DNA of 64,000 bases from Jiella endophytica (lineage in GTDB: Bacteria; Pseudomonadota; Alphaproteobacteria; Rhizobiales; Rhizobiaceae). The stretch lies in NCBI RefSeq assembly GCF_004519335.1, contig NZ_SOZD01000005.1, forward strand, positions 372,001 to 436,000, written 5' to 3'. The notes beneath the pieces were generated by a model. The model worked only from the letters and a program-made list of their open reading frames with translations, was not told where the DNA came from and did not search any database. The translations under genes and the position numbers were made by a program. This document shows positions 10,271 through 20,533 of this stretch, piece after piece; within the stretch, counting starts at the first letter, position 1, and each line of letters begins with the position of its first letter.

Positions 10271-10330
10271 CCTTCCCCCGCGGGTGCCGAGCCGATTGCA
10301 TCGCCAAAACCGGAGGCTTAAGTAGGCCCC

Positions 10331-11305
10331 ATGGTCACCATCCTCGACACCCGCCTCGCCGAAGCCGACAAGCCGAAGCTTCGCCATCCCGAAAAGGCCC
10401 ATCGCCCGGATGCCGTGGCGAGCCCGCCGAAGCCGGACTGGATCCGTGTCAAGGCGCCCGTTTCGAAAGGCTATTTCGAGACCCGCGAGATTGCCCGGGA
10501 AAACAGGCTGGTGACGGTCTGCGAGGAGGCCGGCTGCCCCAATATCGGCGGCTGCTGGGAGAAGAAGCACGCGACCTTCATGATCATGGGCGGCATCTGC
10601 ACCAGGGCCTGCTCCTTCTGCAATGTCGCAACCGGCATGCCCCACGCGCTCGATCAGAGCGAGCCTGAGAGCGTCGGTCGCGCCGTCGCCAAGATGGGCC
10701 TCAACCACGTCGTCATCACCTCGGTCGACCGCGACGATCTTGCCGATGGCGGCGCCGAGCATTTCGTCCGCACCATCCGGGCGATCCGCGCCGCAGCGCC
10801 CGGCACCACGATCGAGATCCTGACGCCCGACTTCCTGCGCAAGCCCGGCGCGCTGGAGCGGGTGGTCGAGGCGAAGCCCGATGTCTTCAACCACAATCTC
10901 GAGACCGTGCCGTCGAAATATCTCACAGTACGCCCCGGCGCCCGCTATTTCCATTCGATCCGGCTGCTGCAGCGGGTGAAGGAACTCGATCCGACGATCT
11001 TCACCAAATCTGGCATCATGGTCGGGCTCGGCGAGGAGCGGAACGAGGTGCTGCAGTTGATGGACGATCTTCGCACCGCGGATGTCGATTTCCTCACCAT
11101 CGGCCAGTATCTACAGCCGACCAAGAAGCACCATGCGGTGATCCGCTATGTGAGGCCGGAGGAGTTCCAGTCCTTCGAGAAGGTCGCCCTCACCAAGGGC
11201 TTCCTGGTCGTGTCTGCGAGCCCGCTCACCCGTTCATCCCACCATGCCGGCGAGGATTTCGAACGCCTCAAGGCAGCCCGTCTGGCCCGTCAGTCCGCCG
11301 CGTAA
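10331..11305 (+). CDS. lipA: Lipoyl synthase
   Basis: 324 residues. The radical-SAM cluster motif is in [16 protein letters not shown] (CxxxCxxC). The auxiliary sulfur-donating cluster is bound by the N-terminal [24 protein letters not shown] motif (shown here only by its cysteines C-x4-C-x5-C) plus the C-terminal RSSHHAGE serine motif. LipA inserts two sulfurs into the octanoyl group on the E2 and other lipoyl domains, which makes it the natural partner of PdhB and PdhC upstream. The gene for the COQ10-like protein follows after 11 bp. Confidence 0.95.
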   Translation: MVTILDTRLAEADKPKLRHPEKAHRPDAVASPPKPDWIRVKAPVSKGYFETREIARENRLVTVCEEAGCPNIGGCWEKKHATFMIMGGICTRACSFCNVATGMPHALDQSEPESVGRAVAKMGLNHVVITSVDRDDLADGGAEHFVRTIRAIRAAAPGTTIEILTPDFLRKPGALERVVEAKPDVFNHNLETVPSKYLTVRPGARYFHSIRLLQRVKELDPTIFTKSGIMVGLGEERNEVLQLMDDLRTADVDFLTIGQYLQPTKKHHAVIRYVRPEEFQSFEKVALTKGFLVVSASPLTRSSHHAGEDFERLKAARLARQSAA

Positions 11306-11316
11306 CCCGCCTCGCC

Positions 11317-11763
11317 ATGCCGAAATTCGAAACGACCCGCCACGTCCATCACACCGCCGACGAGATGTTCGCCCTCGTCGCCGATGTCGAGAAATATCCC
11401 GAGTTCCTGCCGCTTTGCCAGGCGCTGACGATCCGTCAGGAACGCGAGAAGGAGGGCAAGCGGCTGCTCGTCGCCGACATGACGGTGGCCTACAAGATGG
11501 TCCGCGAGACCTTTACCTCGCAGGTGCTGCTGAAGCCCGAGGAGCGGCGGATCGAGGTGTCCTACGTCAACGGCCCGTTCAGGTTCCTCGACAATCGCTG
11601 GGACTTCGTGCCGACCGGCGAGACCACCTGCGACGTGAAGTTCTTCATCGAATACGAGTTCAAGAGCCGCACCCTCGGCATGCTGATGGGCTCGATGTTC
11701 GATTACGCCTTCCGCCGCTTCGCCACCGCCTTCGAGGAGCGGGCGGACAAGGTGTATGGGTGA
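11317..11763 (+). CDS. COQ10/RatA-like SRPBCC protein (ubiquinone-binding family)
   Basis: 148 residues of the START-like polyketide cyclase fold: TTRHVHHTADEMFALVADVEKYPEFLPLCQAL, then VADMTVAYKMVRETFTSQV, then FRFLDNRWDFVP and a C-terminal helix LMGSMFDYAFRRFATAFEERADKVYG. These are hallmarks of the COQ10/RatA family. In mitochondria and alphaproteobacteria such proteins assist ubiquinone function; the RatA toxin label in E. coli is a separate claim that should not be transferred. It is co-directional with lipA 11 bp upstream, a common alphaproteobacterial pair. Confidence 0.85.
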   Translation: MPKFETTRHVHHTADEMFALVADVEKYPEFLPLCQALTIRQEREKEGKRLLVADMTVAYKMVRETFTSQVLLKPEERRIEVSYVNGPFRFLDNRWDFVPTGETTCDVKFFIEYEFKSRTLGMLMGSMFDYAFRRFATAFEERADKVYG

Positions 11764-11770
11764 GATAGTG

Positions 11771-11791
11771 CAGCGGGCAAAAAGCCCGCTG
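11771..11791. terminator. Hairpin between convergent genes
   Basis: CAGCGGGC (11771-11778) and GCCCGCTG (11784-11791) form a perfect 8-bp stem with an AAAAA loop, seven bases after the COQ10-like stop and in front of the convergent chaC 3' end. No long T-run is present on either strand, so efficiency is uncertain. Confidence 0.4.
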
Positions 11792-11891
11792 AAATATGCC
11801 GTCACTGTTGGCAGCCGTCTCTCAACCCAATCTGAAACAGGATGCAAGAAAAGCGTTTCAGACACGAGAAATCGAGCCGCCGAGTGGGTGA

Positions 11892-12593
11892 TCAGCTGAC
11901 CTGTTGGCGCTGGCTTTCCCATATTTGTTCTGCCATCAGCTTCTGTATTTTCCACAGGTTGCGATCTCTAATCCCATGCTCTTCCAGTTTCGTGATTGTG
12001 TTGAAAGCATACTGCGCGGATGAGCCCCAATGCCCGGCGGCGCGGCTGAGCACGCTCGCAACTTCAGGCAACGGGCGCTTCCCCGCATAGGCGCCGCCTG
12101 TCCGAAGCGCCACGAATGCCAAGGTCTTCAGGCGTCCGCTCGTGGTCGACACATTTATCCACTTGGCGATATTCGTTGGAGGCTTCGCGTCAAGTTCGCG
12201 CTTGAGCAATCTCACGATCTGTCCGTGCATGTCGTCTTCGGGCGATCGATAGGCAATCCCGAGACAGGTTCCGCCCCTATCGAGCGCTAGCATCAGGGCA
12301 GGCAGTTCGCGCGTGCCCCGCCACCTTGTCAGCTTCAGGCAGAACGAGCGATGCCATCCCGCAGCGACCGCGGGTCTTTGCTCGTCAGCTTGAAACTCCG
12401 GATTCCAGATCAGAGAGCCGTAGGCGAAAACCCAGAGATGCTTGGGATTGTATTCTGCGAGCAGAGCGGTTGCCATATCGTGCAAGTCAGCGTCGGTATG
12501 GTCACTCGTTCCGGGTTCGGGGCCTGGATCAGGCTCCATCCTATCGACCAAAGCTACGAGTTCGGCTGTCAGATCCATGTTGCGCATCGGCAT
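11892..12593 (-). CDS. ChaC-like gamma-glutamylcyclotransferase
   Basis: 233 residues. The glycine-rich substrate-binding motif VFAYGSLIWNP and the downstream GWHRSFCLKLTRWRGT place it in the ChaC branch, which degrades glutathione to 5-oxoproline and Cys-Gly. PALMLALDRGGTCLGIAYR continues the beta-barrel core, but the usual EYL(x)REM-type catalytic segment is not obvious in this form, so activity is less certain than the fold. Codon use is less GC-biased than in the neighbours. Starts at MPMRNMDL (12593) or one of two in-frame Met codons a few residues later are possible. Confidence 0.75.
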   Translation of the reverse strand: MPMRNMDLTAELVALVDRMEPDPGPEPGTSDHTDADLHDMATALLAEYNPKHLWVFAYGSLIWNPEFQADEQRPAVAAGWHRSFCLKLTRWRGTRELPALMLALDRGGTCLGIAYRSPEDDMHGQIVRLLKRELDAKPPTNIAKWINVSTTSGRLKTLAFVALRTGGAYAGKRPLPEVASVLSRAAGHWGSSAQYAFNTITKLEEHGIRDRNLWKIQKLMAEQIWESQRQQVS

Positions 12594-12705
12594 GCCTCAA
12601 AGTTGAGACTGGCAACATTCAGCCTCACCGAGCCGAAGTCCGCAATGGGTGGAAACCCGCCGAACGCTTTTCAGTGGTTTCCGACACCGAATTGGTACGT
12701 CTGTT

Positions 12706-13215
12706 TCAGCTCTTCAGCGCAACCGCCAGCATCTCCAGCGCCACCAACACCGACGCTTCGCGTATTCCCCTTCGACCAATGTCGCCGAAGCGTTCTTCGC
12801 GGTGCACCGTCCCATTCGGCCCCGCACAGGCGAAATGCACCAGCCCGACCGGCTTTTCATCCGAGCCACCACCCGGCCCGGCGATGCCGGTGATCGACAC
12901 CGCAACGCTGACGCCAGCCCTCTGGCGCGCGCCTTCGGACATCTGCCGCGCCACCGTCTCCGACACGGCGCCGTGTGCGGCGAGCTCCGCCGGATCGACG
13001 CCGAGCATGTCGATCTTCGCCTGGTTGGAATAGGTAACGAAGCCGCGGTCGAGGACGGCGGAGGAGCCGGCAATGTCGGTGATCGCGCCGGCGACGAGAC
13101 CGCCGGTGCAGGACTCCGCCGTAGCGATCGTCCAACCGGCGGCGGTGTAGCGCTCGACGACTTCGCGGGCGAGGGCGGCGATCCGCTTTGCGGTGTCCTG
13201 CTGCTCGCCTGTCAC
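12706..13215 (-). CDS. pncC: CinA-family NMN amidohydrolase (PncC-type)
   Basis: 169 residues starting at a GTG whose last bases form the TGA of ispDF (GTGA overlap), which implies translational coupling. The sequence is the C-terminal CinA domain alone: [47 protein letters not shown]-like [24 protein letters not shown]. This domain hydrolyses nicotinamide mononucleotide to nicotinate mononucleotide in pyridine-nucleotide salvage. No N-terminal MoCF-like domain is present. The ispDF-cinA pairing is common in this group. Confidence 0.85.
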   Translation of the reverse strand: MTGEQQDTAKRIAALAREVVERYTAAGWTIATAESCTGGLVAGAITDIAGSSAVLDRGFVTYSNQAKIDMLGVDPAELAAHGAVSETVARQMSEGARQRAGVSVAVSITGIAGPGGGSDEKPVGLVHFACAGPNGTVHREERFGDIGRRGIREASVLVALEMLAVALKS

Positions 13216-14411
13216 GCCGTCTCTCCATAGACCACCGAGGCGGTGGCAATCGCCGCAATGCCTTCCTTGCGGCCGACGAAGCCGATCGCCTCGTTGGTCG
13301 TCGCCTTGACCGAGACCCGGTCCAGCGTCAGCCCGGTCATCGCCGCGATCGCCTCGCGCATCGCCCGGCGATGTGGCGCGATCTTCGGCGCCTCGCAGAT
13401 CAGCGAGACGTCGGCATTCATGATCCGGCCGCCCTTCGCGGAAATGATCTCCACCGCCTTTTCGACGAAGATGTGCGACGCAGCGCCCTTCCATTGCGGA
13501 TCGCTCGGCGGAAAATGGTCGCCGATGTCGCCGGCGCCGCAAGTGGCGAGCAAGGCGTCGGTGAGGGCGTGGAGGCCGACATCGGCGTCGGAGTGGCCGT
13601 CGAGCCGCCTGTCATGGGGGATGCGCACGCCGCAGAGGGTCACATGATCGCCCGCAACGAGACGGTGGACGTCGTAGCCGTTTCCGGTGCGAACATCGAT
13701 CATCGGCGGTGTCTCCTTCAGTCTCGCATCGGCCGTCAGAATGTCTTCGCGGGTGGTCAGCTTGACGTTGCCCGCAGCGCCCTCGACCAGCATCACGGCA
13801 AGCCCCGCCCATTCGGCGATCGAGGCGTCGTCGGTAAAATCCGTCCGGCCCGAGCCGGCCGCCGCCGCCGCATGGGCGTCGCGGATCGCCGCGAAGCGGA
13901 AGCCCTGCGGCGTCTGGGCGCCATAGAGGCCACTGCGGGGCACGGTCTCGGCGATCGCGCCGCCGGCCGCCGCCCGCTTGATCGTGTCGGCGATGGCGAC
14001 GGCGGGGATGGCGCCGCCATGGCTGGCCGCCGCGGCGATCACCCGGTCGATGGTCGCGGGATCGGTGAAAGGCCTGACGGCGTCGTGGATGAGGACGATC
14101 TCCGGCAGCGTGCCCGAAGCCGCTAGGGCTTCCAGGCCGCAGCGCACCGAGATCTGCCGTTCGGCACCGCCGGTGACGATCTGGACGTCGTCGGCCGCAT
14201 CGCCGAGCGCGTCCCGGCAGAGCACGGCGTCGTCGGCATGGATGACGACGACAATCGGGCCGACCCGCGGATGGCTGCGGAAGATGTCGAGCGCATGGGC
14301 GAGAACCGCTCGCCCGCCGATCCGGCGATACTGCTTCGGCCCATCGGTCAGGCCGCCGGCCCGCTCGCCGCGGCCGGCCGCCACCAGGATCGCCGCGACG
14401 CTCTGCGTCAT
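13212..14411 (-). CDS. ispDF: Bifunctional 2-C-methyl-D-erythritol 4-phosphate cytidylyltransferase / MEcPP synthase
   Basis: 399 residues from the ATG at 14411, chosen because AAGGAC lies 8-13 bases upstream and the IspD domain begins immediately ([15 protein letters not shown]). Residues 1 to about 230 are IspD (nucleotide-binding AAGRGER, then IVVVIHADD and LIHDAVRPF). From about 240 the IspF domain follows ([36 protein letters not shown]), with the Asp and His metal ligands of the DVH motif. The two steps belong to the non-mevalonate isoprenoid pathway; their fusion is well known in alpha- and epsilonproteobacteria. Divergent from dusB. Confidence 0.93.
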   Translation of the reverse strand: MTQSVAAILVAAGRGERAGGLTDGPKQYRRIGGRAVLAHALDIFRSHPRVGPIVVVIHADDAVLCRDALGDAADDVQIVTGGAERQISVRCGLEALAASGTLPEIVLIHDAVRPFTDPATIDRVIAAAASHGGAIPAVAIADTIKRAAAGGAIAETVPRSGLYGAQTPQGFRFAAIRDAHAAAAAGSGRTDFTDDASIAEWAGLAVMLVEGAAGNVKLTTREDILTADARLKETPPMIDVRTGNGYDVHRLVAGDHVTLCGVRIPHDRRLDGHSDADVGLHALTDALLATCGAGDIGDHFPPSDPQWKGAASHIFVEKAVEIISAKGGRIMNADVSLICEAPKIAPHRRAMREAIAAMTGLTLDRVSVKATTNEAIGFVGRKEGIAAIATASVVYGETA

Positions 14412-14542
14412 CTGAGCCGTCCTTTCGAAAGTTTTCCGGGGAGGAGCACGAAGGGCGGGGCAAAAGCAAGCACCAGCTTGCTTGTCATTTGAGCATGCTC
14501 CGATTAGATACAGCACAGGTGCTGCAAGAATCGACAGTTGCG

Positions 14543-15613
14543 ATGATCGCTCAGAGTTTAGGCGTATTGCAAAGACGGGGAGACGTTTCCGAACCCTTGC
14601 GGATCGGCGACCGGACTCTGGCAAATCGCGTTCTGCTTGCGCCGATGTCCGGCGTCAGCGACGTGCCCTTCCGCCGCCTCGCGAGCCGCTTCGGAGCCGG
14701 GCTGGTGATCTCCGAAATGGTCGCCAGCGGGGAATATCTGCGCGGCGTCGCCGAATCCAACCTTCGAGCCCTGCGTGCAGGGAATGGCATCCATGCGGTG
14801 CAGCTTGCCGGGCGCGAGCCCGAGGTAATGGGCGAGGCCGCAGCGCGGCTCAGAGATGCCGGCGCCGACATCATCGACATCAATTTCGGCTGCCCGGCCA
14901 AGAAGGTCGTCGGCGGGCTGTCCGGCTCGGCGCTGATGCGCGAGCCGGACCTCGCCCTCGCCATCGTCGAGGCGGTGGTCGCCGGTGCCGGCGACGTGCC
15001 GGTCACCGTCAAGATGCGGCTCGGCTGGGATCGCTCTTCGATGAATGCTGCCTGGCTTGCCAGACGGGCGGAGGAGGCCGGCGTGCGGATGGTGACGGTG
15101 CATGGCCGCACCCGCATGGATTTCTACGACGGGACCGCCGACTGGCGGGCGATCGGCGCGGTCCGCGAGGCGATCGACGTGCCACTCGTCGCCAATGGCG
15201 ACCTCGTCTCGTCGGAGCGCCTGGCGGAAATGCTGCGGTCGAGCGGCGCCGATGCGGTGATGGTCGGCCGCGGCTGCTATGGCCGGCCATGGCTCGCCGG
15301 GCTGATCGCCGGCGCCATCGGCATCGCCGACCTGGCGCGGCTCGATCTCGCCGATCTCGTCCTCGAGCACTACGAGGCGATGCTCGATCATTACGGGCCG
15401 GCCACGGGCATCCGTCATTCGCGCAAGCATCTCGGCTGGTATCTCGACCGCTTCGCGGCGGCGGGCGCCTTCGTGCCGCCGTCCGAGCGAAAGGCGATCA
15501 TGACCGCGACCGATCCGACCGATGTGCGGCGGAAGATCGCCCGCCTCTTTGCGGGCACCACGCTCGCCTCCGTCGAGACTGCTGCCGCAACCCCGGACGC
15601 CGAGGCTGCCTGA
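14543..15613 (+). CDS. dusB: tRNA-dihydrouridine synthase (DusB/NifR3 type)
   Basis: 356 residues from the ATG at 14543; earlier in-frame starts at 14495 (ATG) and 14489 (TTG) exist, but that stretch is AT-richer, more like promoter sequence. The flavin-binding TIM barrel shows [16 protein letters not shown] at the N-terminus, then [15 protein letters not shown] with the catalytic Cys, [23 protein letters not shown], and [12 protein letters not shown]. It reduces specific uridines in tRNA. As nifR3 it is the standard first gene of the ntrBC operon in alphaproteobacteria; ntrB starts 3 bp after its stop. Confidence 0.9.
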   Translation: MIAQSLGVLQRRGDVSEPLRIGDRTLANRVLLAPMSGVSDVPFRRLASRFGAGLVISEMVASGEYLRGVAESNLRALRAGNGIHAVQLAGREPEVMGEAAARLRDAGADIIDINFGCPAKKVVGGLSGSALMREPDLALAIVEAVVAGAGDVPVTVKMRLGWDRSSMNAAWLARRAEEAGVRMVTVHGRTRMDFYDGTADWRAIGAVREAIDVPLVANGDLVSSERLAEMLRSSGADAVMVGRGCYGRPWLAGLIAGAIGIADLARLDLADLVLEHYEAMLDHYGPATGIRHSRKHLGWYLDRFAAAGAFVPPSERKAIMTATDPTDVRRKIARLFAGTTLASVETAAATPDAEAA

Positions 15614-15615
15614 CC

Positions 15616-16761
15616 ATGACCGATTCACCCGACGAAGACACCGCGCTGCCGGGCGATGCCGCCCAGATCCTGAATGCGCTGCCGCATCCGGTCATCGTCG
15701 TCGATCCGACCGGCCGTTTCCGCTTTGCCAATTCCGACGCTGAACAGTTCTTCTCGGCGGGCTTTGCCTATCTCGCCCGCAAGAGGCTGCAGGATTTCGT
15801 GCCGGGCGACAGCCCGCTGTTCTTCCTCATCGAGCAGGCCCGCGAGCAGCAGGCGCGGATCAGCGAATATCGTGTCGACATCTCCTCGCCGCGGCTCGGC
15901 GGCGAGCGGCTGGTCGATCTCTACGTCTCCGGCATGAACGAGGCGCCGGAGCTGGTGGTGGTGATGATCCAGCAGCGCTCGATCGCCGAGAAGATGGATC
16001 GCCAGCTCACCCATCGCTCCGCCGCGCGGACCGTCACCGGCCTTGCGGCGATGCTCGCCCACGAGATCCGCAATCCGCTTTCCGGCATCAAGGGGGCAGC
16101 GCAGCTGCTCGCGACCTCGGCCAGCGACGAGGACCGGACGCTGACCCGGCTGATCCAGGAGGAGAGCGACCGCATCGTCAAGCTGGTCGACCGGATGGAG
16201 GTGTTCTCCGATCAGCGGCCGATCGAGCGGTCGGCGGTCAACATCCATTCCGTGCTCGAACATGTGAAGACCCTCGGCCGCAACGGCTTTGCCCGCGACA
16301 TCAGGATCGTCGAGCTCTACGACCCGTCGCTGCCGCCGGTCTTTGCCAACCGCGACCAGCTGGTGCAGGTGTTCCTCAATCTCCTGAAGAACGCCGCCGA
16401 GGCGGTTCGCGGCAAGGAGGATGGCGAGATCCGCCTCACCACCGCCTTCAAGCCCGGCGTGCGGCTGTCGGTGCCCGGCACCAAGGACCGCGTCACCCTG
16501 CCTCTGGAATTTGCGGTCGAGGACAATGGCGACGGTGTGCCGGACGATATCCGCGAGCACATCTTCGACCCGTTCGTCACCACCAAGCCGAGCGGCTCCG
16601 GCCTCGGCCTCGCGCTGGTCGCCAAGATCGTCGGTGACCATGGCGGCGTCATCGAATGCGAGTCCCAGCCGGGTCACACCATCTTCCGCATCCTCATGCC
16701 GGCCTGGCGCGAATTGTCCGTGCCGGGCGAGACACTCGCCGAGACCGACGAACAGGGCTGA
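15616..16761 (+). CDS. ntrB: Nitrogen regulation sensor histidine kinase NtrB (GlnL)
   Basis: 381 residues, soluble. An N-terminal PAS-like domain ([21 protein letters not shown]) is followed by the H-box [20 protein letters not shown] with the phosphorylated His, then the ATPase domain: N-box LKNAAEAV, G1 DNGDGVPDD and G2 [10 protein letters not shown]. NtrB phosphorylates NtrC under nitrogen limitation and is switched to phosphatase mode by PII (GlnB, encoded at 33 kb in this window). It starts 3 bp after dusB. Confidence 0.95.
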   Translation: MTDSPDEDTALPGDAAQILNALPHPVIVVDPTGRFRFANSDAEQFFSAGFAYLARKRLQDFVPGDSPLFFLIEQAREQQARISEYRVDISSPRLGGERLVDLYVSGMNEAPELVVVMIQQRSIAEKMDRQLTHRSAARTVTGLAAMLAHEIRNPLSGIKGAAQLLATSASDEDRTLTRLIQEESDRIVKLVDRMEVFSDQRPIERSAVNIHSVLEHVKTLGRNGFARDIRIVELYDPSLPPVFANRDQLVQVFLNLLKNAAEAVRGKEDGEIRLTTAFKPGVRLSVPGTKDRVTLPLEFAVEDNGDGVPDDIREHIFDPFVTTKPSGSGLGLALVAKIVGDHGGVIECESQPGHTIFRILMPAWRELSVPGETLAETDEQG

Positions 16762-16769
16762 TTTCACAC

Positions 16770-18215
16770 ATGGCAATGCAGATTATCGTAGCCGACGACG
16801 ATGCCGCGATCCGCACGGTCGTCTCCCAGGCGCTGATGCGCGCCGGCTTCGAAGTGCGTGTGACCTCCAACATCGCGACGCTGTGGCGCTGGATCTCGGC
16901 GGGCGAGGGCGATCTCGTCATCACCGACGTCCTCATGCCGGACGGCAATGCCTTCGACACACTGCCGAAGATCAAGAACTCGCGGCCCGAGCTGCCGGTC
17001 GTGGTGATGAGTGCCCAGAACACCTTCATGACGGCGATCAAGGCGTCCGAGCGGGGCGCCTACGACTATATCCCAAAGCCCTTCGACCTCACCGAACTCG
17101 TCTCGATCGTCCGCCGCGCCTTGTCCGAGCCCAAGCAGGGGCCGCGCCCGGGCGCCCAGGACGACCTGCAGGAATCGATGCCGCTGGTCGGCCGTTCGCC
17201 CGCCATGCAGGACATCTACCGGGCGCTCGCCCGGATGATGCAGACCGACCTGACAGTGACGATCACCGGCGAATCGGGCACCGGCAAGGAGCTTGTTGCT
17301 CGGGCGCTCCACGACTACGGCCGCCGCCGCAAGGGGCCATTCGTCGCGATCAACATGGCGGCGATCCCCCGCGACCTCATCGAATCAGAACTCTTCGGCC
17401 ATGAGAAGGGCGCCTTCACCGGTGCCCAGGCGCGCACCAGCGGCCGCTTCGAACAGGCCGAAGGCGGCACTTTGTTCCTCGACGAGATCGGCGACATGCC
17501 GATGGAGGCGCAGACCCGGCTGCTGCGCGTCCTGCAGCAGGGCGAATACACCATCGTCGGCGGGCGCACGCCGATCGCCACCGACGTCAGGATCGTCGCC
17601 GCGACCAACAAGGACCTGCGCCAGCTGATCGCACGCGGCCAGTTCCGCGAGGATCTGTTCTATCGGCTCAACGTCGTGCCGCTGCGCCTGCCGCCGCTGC
17701 GCGAGCGCATCGAAGACCTGCCGGATCTCGCCCGCCACTTCTTCGCCCAGGCCGAGAAGGAAGGCCTGCCGCGCAAGGCGCTCAGCCAGGGCGCACTCGA
17801 CGTGATGCGGCGCTATGCCTGGCCCGGCAATGTCCGCGAGCTGGAAAACCTGATCCGCCGGCTCGCCGCGCTCTATCCGCAGGACGAGATCTCCACCGAG
17901 ATCGTCGAGCACGAGCTCACCAACGATCCGATCAAGAGCCCCGGCCTCGAGGCCGACGGCAACAAGCCGATCGATCTCAGCGCCTCGGTGGAGCGCTATC
18001 TCGCCGAGTATTTCTCGTCCTTCGGCGACGACCTGCCGCCGCCGGGGCTGCACGGCCGGATCCTGCGCGAGGTGGAATATCCGCTGATCGCCGCAGCGCT
18101 CGCGGCGACCCGCGGAAACCAGGTCAAGGCGGCCGATCTCCTCGGGGTGAACCGCAATACCCTGCGCAAGAAGATCCGCGATCTCGACATTTCCGTCGTC
18201 CGCTCGATCCGCTGA
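16770..18215 (+). CDS. ntrC: Nitrogen regulator NtrC, sigma-54 activator
   Basis: 481 residues from 16770 (an in-frame ATG at 16776 is an alternative). The receiver domain has VADDD and the phospho-acceptor in [10 protein letters not shown]. The AAA+ domain has Walker A GESGTGKE, the sigma-54-contacting loop GAFTGA (in [12 protein letters not shown]) and Walker [12 protein letters not shown]. The Fis-type helix-turn-helix is at the C-terminus ([20 protein letters not shown]). It activates sigma-54 promoters of nitrogen genes; a candidate target promoter lies upstream of glnB at 33.5 kb. Confidence 0.95.
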   Translation: MAMQIIVADDDAAIRTVVSQALMRAGFEVRVTSNIATLWRWISAGEGDLVITDVLMPDGNAFDTLPKIKNSRPELPVVVMSAQNTFMTAIKASERGAYDYIPKPFDLTELVSIVRRALSEPKQGPRPGAQDDLQESMPLVGRSPAMQDIYRALARMMQTDLTVTITGESGTGKELVARALHDYGRRRKGPFVAINMAAIPRDLIESELFGHEKGAFTGAQARTSGRFEQAEGGTLFLDEIGDMPMEAQTRLLRVLQQGEYTIVGGRTPIATDVRIVAATNKDLRQLIARGQFREDLFYRLNVVPLRLPPLRERIEDLPDLARHFFAQAEKEGLPRKALSQGALDVMRRYAWPGNVRELENLIRRLAALYPQDEISTEIVEHELTNDPIKSPGLEADGNKPIDLSASVERYLAEYFSSFGDDLPPPGLHGRILREVEYPLIAAALAATRGNQVKAADLLGVNRNTLRKKIRDLDISVVRSIR

Positions 18216-18231
18216 CTCGCTTTTTTCGGCA

Positions 18232-18286
18232 TTTCGTTGCAGTTTAGACACATTCCGTTGCTCTGTGGCAACGAAATCAAAACTGC
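18232..18286 (+). promoter_or_regulatory. Interleaved inverted repeats between ntrC and ntrY
   Basis: The 80-bp ntrC-ntrY gap contains two inverted repeats in a-b-a'-b' order. TTTCGTTGC (18232-18240) pairs with GCAACGAAA (18268-18276), and GCAGTTT (18239-18245) pairs with AAACTGC (18280-18286). The two stems cannot both form as simple hairpins; they are either mutually exclusive or a pseudoknot. The second stem ends 9 bases before the ntrY start, so it could influence ntrY translation or act as a protein site. The pairing is seen; the function is inferred. Confidence 0.4.
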
Positions 18287-18295
18287 ACGCAGAGC

Positions 18296-20530
18296 ATGAC
18301 GACGCACCCGATTCAGTCCGAAACCGAAGTCCCGTTCCTGATGGAACGACGCCGGTTCCTGTTGTTCCCCGGCCTCTTCGCCGTTGCCGGGGCGCTGATC
18401 TCCGGCGCGATCTCCTTCGTCGTGCTGATGGGCCTGACGCCCATCGAGCCGACCGATACGATCGTCACCATCGCGACTGTGGTGAACGGCGGCTTCGTGC
18501 TCCTCCTCTGCGTGCTGATCGGCCGCGAGGTGATGCGCATGGTGCGCGCCCGGCGGCAGGGCAGGGCCGCCTCGCGGCTGCATGTGCGCATCGTCGTCCT
18601 GTTCTCGATCGTCGCGATCCTGCCGGCGCTCCTGGTGGCCATCGTCGCCAGCGTCACCCTGGATCTCGGCCTCGACCGCTGGTTCGGCATGCGTACCCGG
18701 GCGATCGTCGAATCCTCGATCAACGTCGCCCAGGCCTATGTGAATGAGAACGCCCGCAACCTGCAGGGCACGACGCTGTCGATGGCCTACGACCTCGACC
18801 AACAGCGCCAGCTCTTCGATCTCGATCGCGGCGGCTTTCAGGACCTGATGACCGAGCAGGCGCGGGGCCGCTCCCTGCTCGGTGCGCAGATCCTGCGCCT
18901 CGACGGCACGCCGATCCTCAAGGCCGACGTCGACGAGGAGAAGCCGCTGCCTGTGCCGCCGAACGACGCGCTGCAGCAGGCGGCGGCCGGCAATCTGGTC
19001 TTCATTCCGCCGGGCATCACCAATCTCGTCGGCGCGATCATCCGTCTCAGGCAGATTTCCAACGCCTATCTCTATACCGTGCGCGCCGTCGACCCCCAGG
19101 TGATCACGGCGCTGCGGCAGATGGAGGAGCGCTCGGCGGAATATTCGAGCCTTTCGGAGAACCGCTTCGGGCTGCAGGTCGCCTTCGCGCTGCTCTATCT
19201 CGGCATCACGCTGATCGTGCTTCTGTCGGCGATCTGGACCGGCATCGGCGTCGCCGACCGGCTGGTGCGGCCGATCCGCCTTCTGATCGGTGCCGCCGAC
19301 GAGGTGTCGGAGGGCAATCTCTCCGTGACGGTGCCGGTGAGGGTCTCCGACGGCGACGTCGGATCGCTCTCCAACACCTTCAACAACATGATCCTGCAGC
19401 TGCGGAGCCAGCGCTCCGAACTGGTCAACGCCAAGGACGTCATCGACGAGCGCCGCCGCTTCATCGAGGCGGTGCTCTCCGGCGTCACCGTCGGCGTCAT
19501 CGGCATCGAGCGCGACGGCACCATCTCGATGCTGAACCCTTCGGCCGAGCGGATCCTCGACGTCGATGCCGAAGCGGTGACGGGCCGGAAGGTCGACGGA
19601 GTGTTCCCCGAGATCGGGCGTATCCGGCAGGCCGCGGCGGCCTCCTGGCGGCCGGAATATCAGGAAGAGGCCAAGCTGAAGATCCGCGAGCGCGAGCGCA
19701 CCCTGGCGATCCGGATCACTTCCTTCGAGGAGAGCGAGGGCGAACATTCCCTCGTCGTCACCATCGACGACATCACCGATCTCGTCGATGCCCAGCGCAC
19801 CTCGGCCTGGGCCGACGTCGCGCGGCGCATCGCCCACGAGATCAAGAACCCGCTGACGCCGATCCAGCTTTCCGCCGAGCGCATCCGCCGGCGCTACGGC
19901 AAGCGGATCGAGGACGACCGCGAGGTCTTCGACCGCTGCATCGAAACGATCGTGCGACAAGTCTCCGACATCGGCCGGATGGTCGACGAGTTCTCCACCT
20001 TCGCCCGCATGCCGAAGCCGACGATGGAGCGCATCGACCTGCGCGACGCGCTGCGCGAGGCGGTGTTCATGCGCGAGATGGGCGATCACGGCATTGCGTT
20101 CTCCGCCGAGATTCCCGACACGCCGATGTACGGATCCTATGATACCCGGCTGCTTTCCCAGGCCTTCGGCAATCTGGTGAAGAACGCGGTGGAATCCCTC
20201 GAGGCGACCGAGGGCATCGAAGGCCGGATCAAGGTCCGGGCGCGGGCCGATGGCGACGTCTACCGCATCGATATCGTCGACAACGGCCGCGGTTTTCCGA
20301 AAGACAATCGCGATCGGCTGCTCGAGCCCTACATGACGACGCGCGAGAAGGGCACGGGCCTCGGCCTCGCCATCGTCCGCAAGATCATCGAAGACCATGG
20401 TGGCGTGATTTCGCTGGAGGATGCTCCCGATCAGCCCCAGGGCGCGATGGTGCGGATCGTTCTGCCCGCAGGCAGTGGGCCGGACGGCGCGAGCGCACCG
20501 AAAGATCGAGACCAACACAAGGAGTGGTGA
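18296..20530 (+). CDS. ntrY: Membrane sensor histidine kinase NtrY
   Basis: 744 residues. Hydrophobic segments near residues 22-45, 55-75, 95-118 and 295-318 flank a large periplasmic part. A HAMP linker (RPIRLLIGAADEVSEGNLS), a PAS domain (GVTVGVIGIERDGTISMLNPSAERIL) and a kinase core follow: H-box RRIAHEIKNPLTPIQLSAER, N-box VKNAVESL, G-boxes DNGRGFPK and GTGLGLAIV. NtrY pairs with NtrX and responds to nitrogen or redox/microaerobic cues in different alphaproteobacteria; which applies here cannot be read from sequence. ntrX starts 3 bp after the stop. Confidence 0.95.
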   Translation: MTTHPIQSETEVPFLMERRRFLLFPGLFAVAGALISGAISFVVLMGLTPIEPTDTIVTIATVVNGGFVLLLCVLIGREVMRMVRARRQGRAASRLHVRIVVLFSIVAILPALLVAIVASVTLDLGLDRWFGMRTRAIVESSINVAQAYVNENARNLQGTTLSMAYDLDQQRQLFDLDRGGFQDLMTEQARGRSLLGAQILRLDGTPILKADVDEEKPLPVPPNDALQQAAAGNLVFIPPGITNLVGAIIRLRQISNAYLYTVRAVDPQVITALRQMEERSAEYSSLSENRFGLQVAFALLYLGITLIVLLSAIWTGIGVADRLVRPIRLLIGAADEVSEGNLSVTVPVRVSDGDVGSLSNTFNNMILQLRSQRSELVNAKDVIDERRRFIEAVLSGVTVGVIGIERDGTISMLNPSAERILDVDAEAVTGRKVDGVFPEIGRIRQAAAASWRPEYQEEAKLKIRERERTLAIRITSFEESEGEHSLVVTIDDITDLVDAQRTSAWADVARRIAHEIKNPLTPIQLSAERIRRRYGKRIEDDREVFDRCIETIVRQVSDIGRMVDEFSTFARMPKPTMERIDLRDALREAVFMREMGDHGIAFSAEIPDTPMYGSYDTRLLSQAFGNLVKNAVESLEATEGIEGRIKVRARADGDVYRIDIVDNGRGFPKDNRDRLLEPYMTTREKGTGLGLAIVRKIIEDHGGVISLEDAPDQPQGAMVRIVLPAGSGPDGASAPKDRDQHKEW

Positions 20531-20533
20531 GCC

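Noticed and set aside
11317-11763. RatA toxin of a toxin-antitoxin system
   Set aside because: The fold matches COQ10/RatA, but there is no RatB-like partner and the lipA linkage fits a ubiquinone-related role.
14489-14542. Extending DusB to the TTG at 14489 or ATG at 14495
   Set aside because: AT-richer than the coding sequence and without a ribosome site; more likely part of the divergent promoter region.
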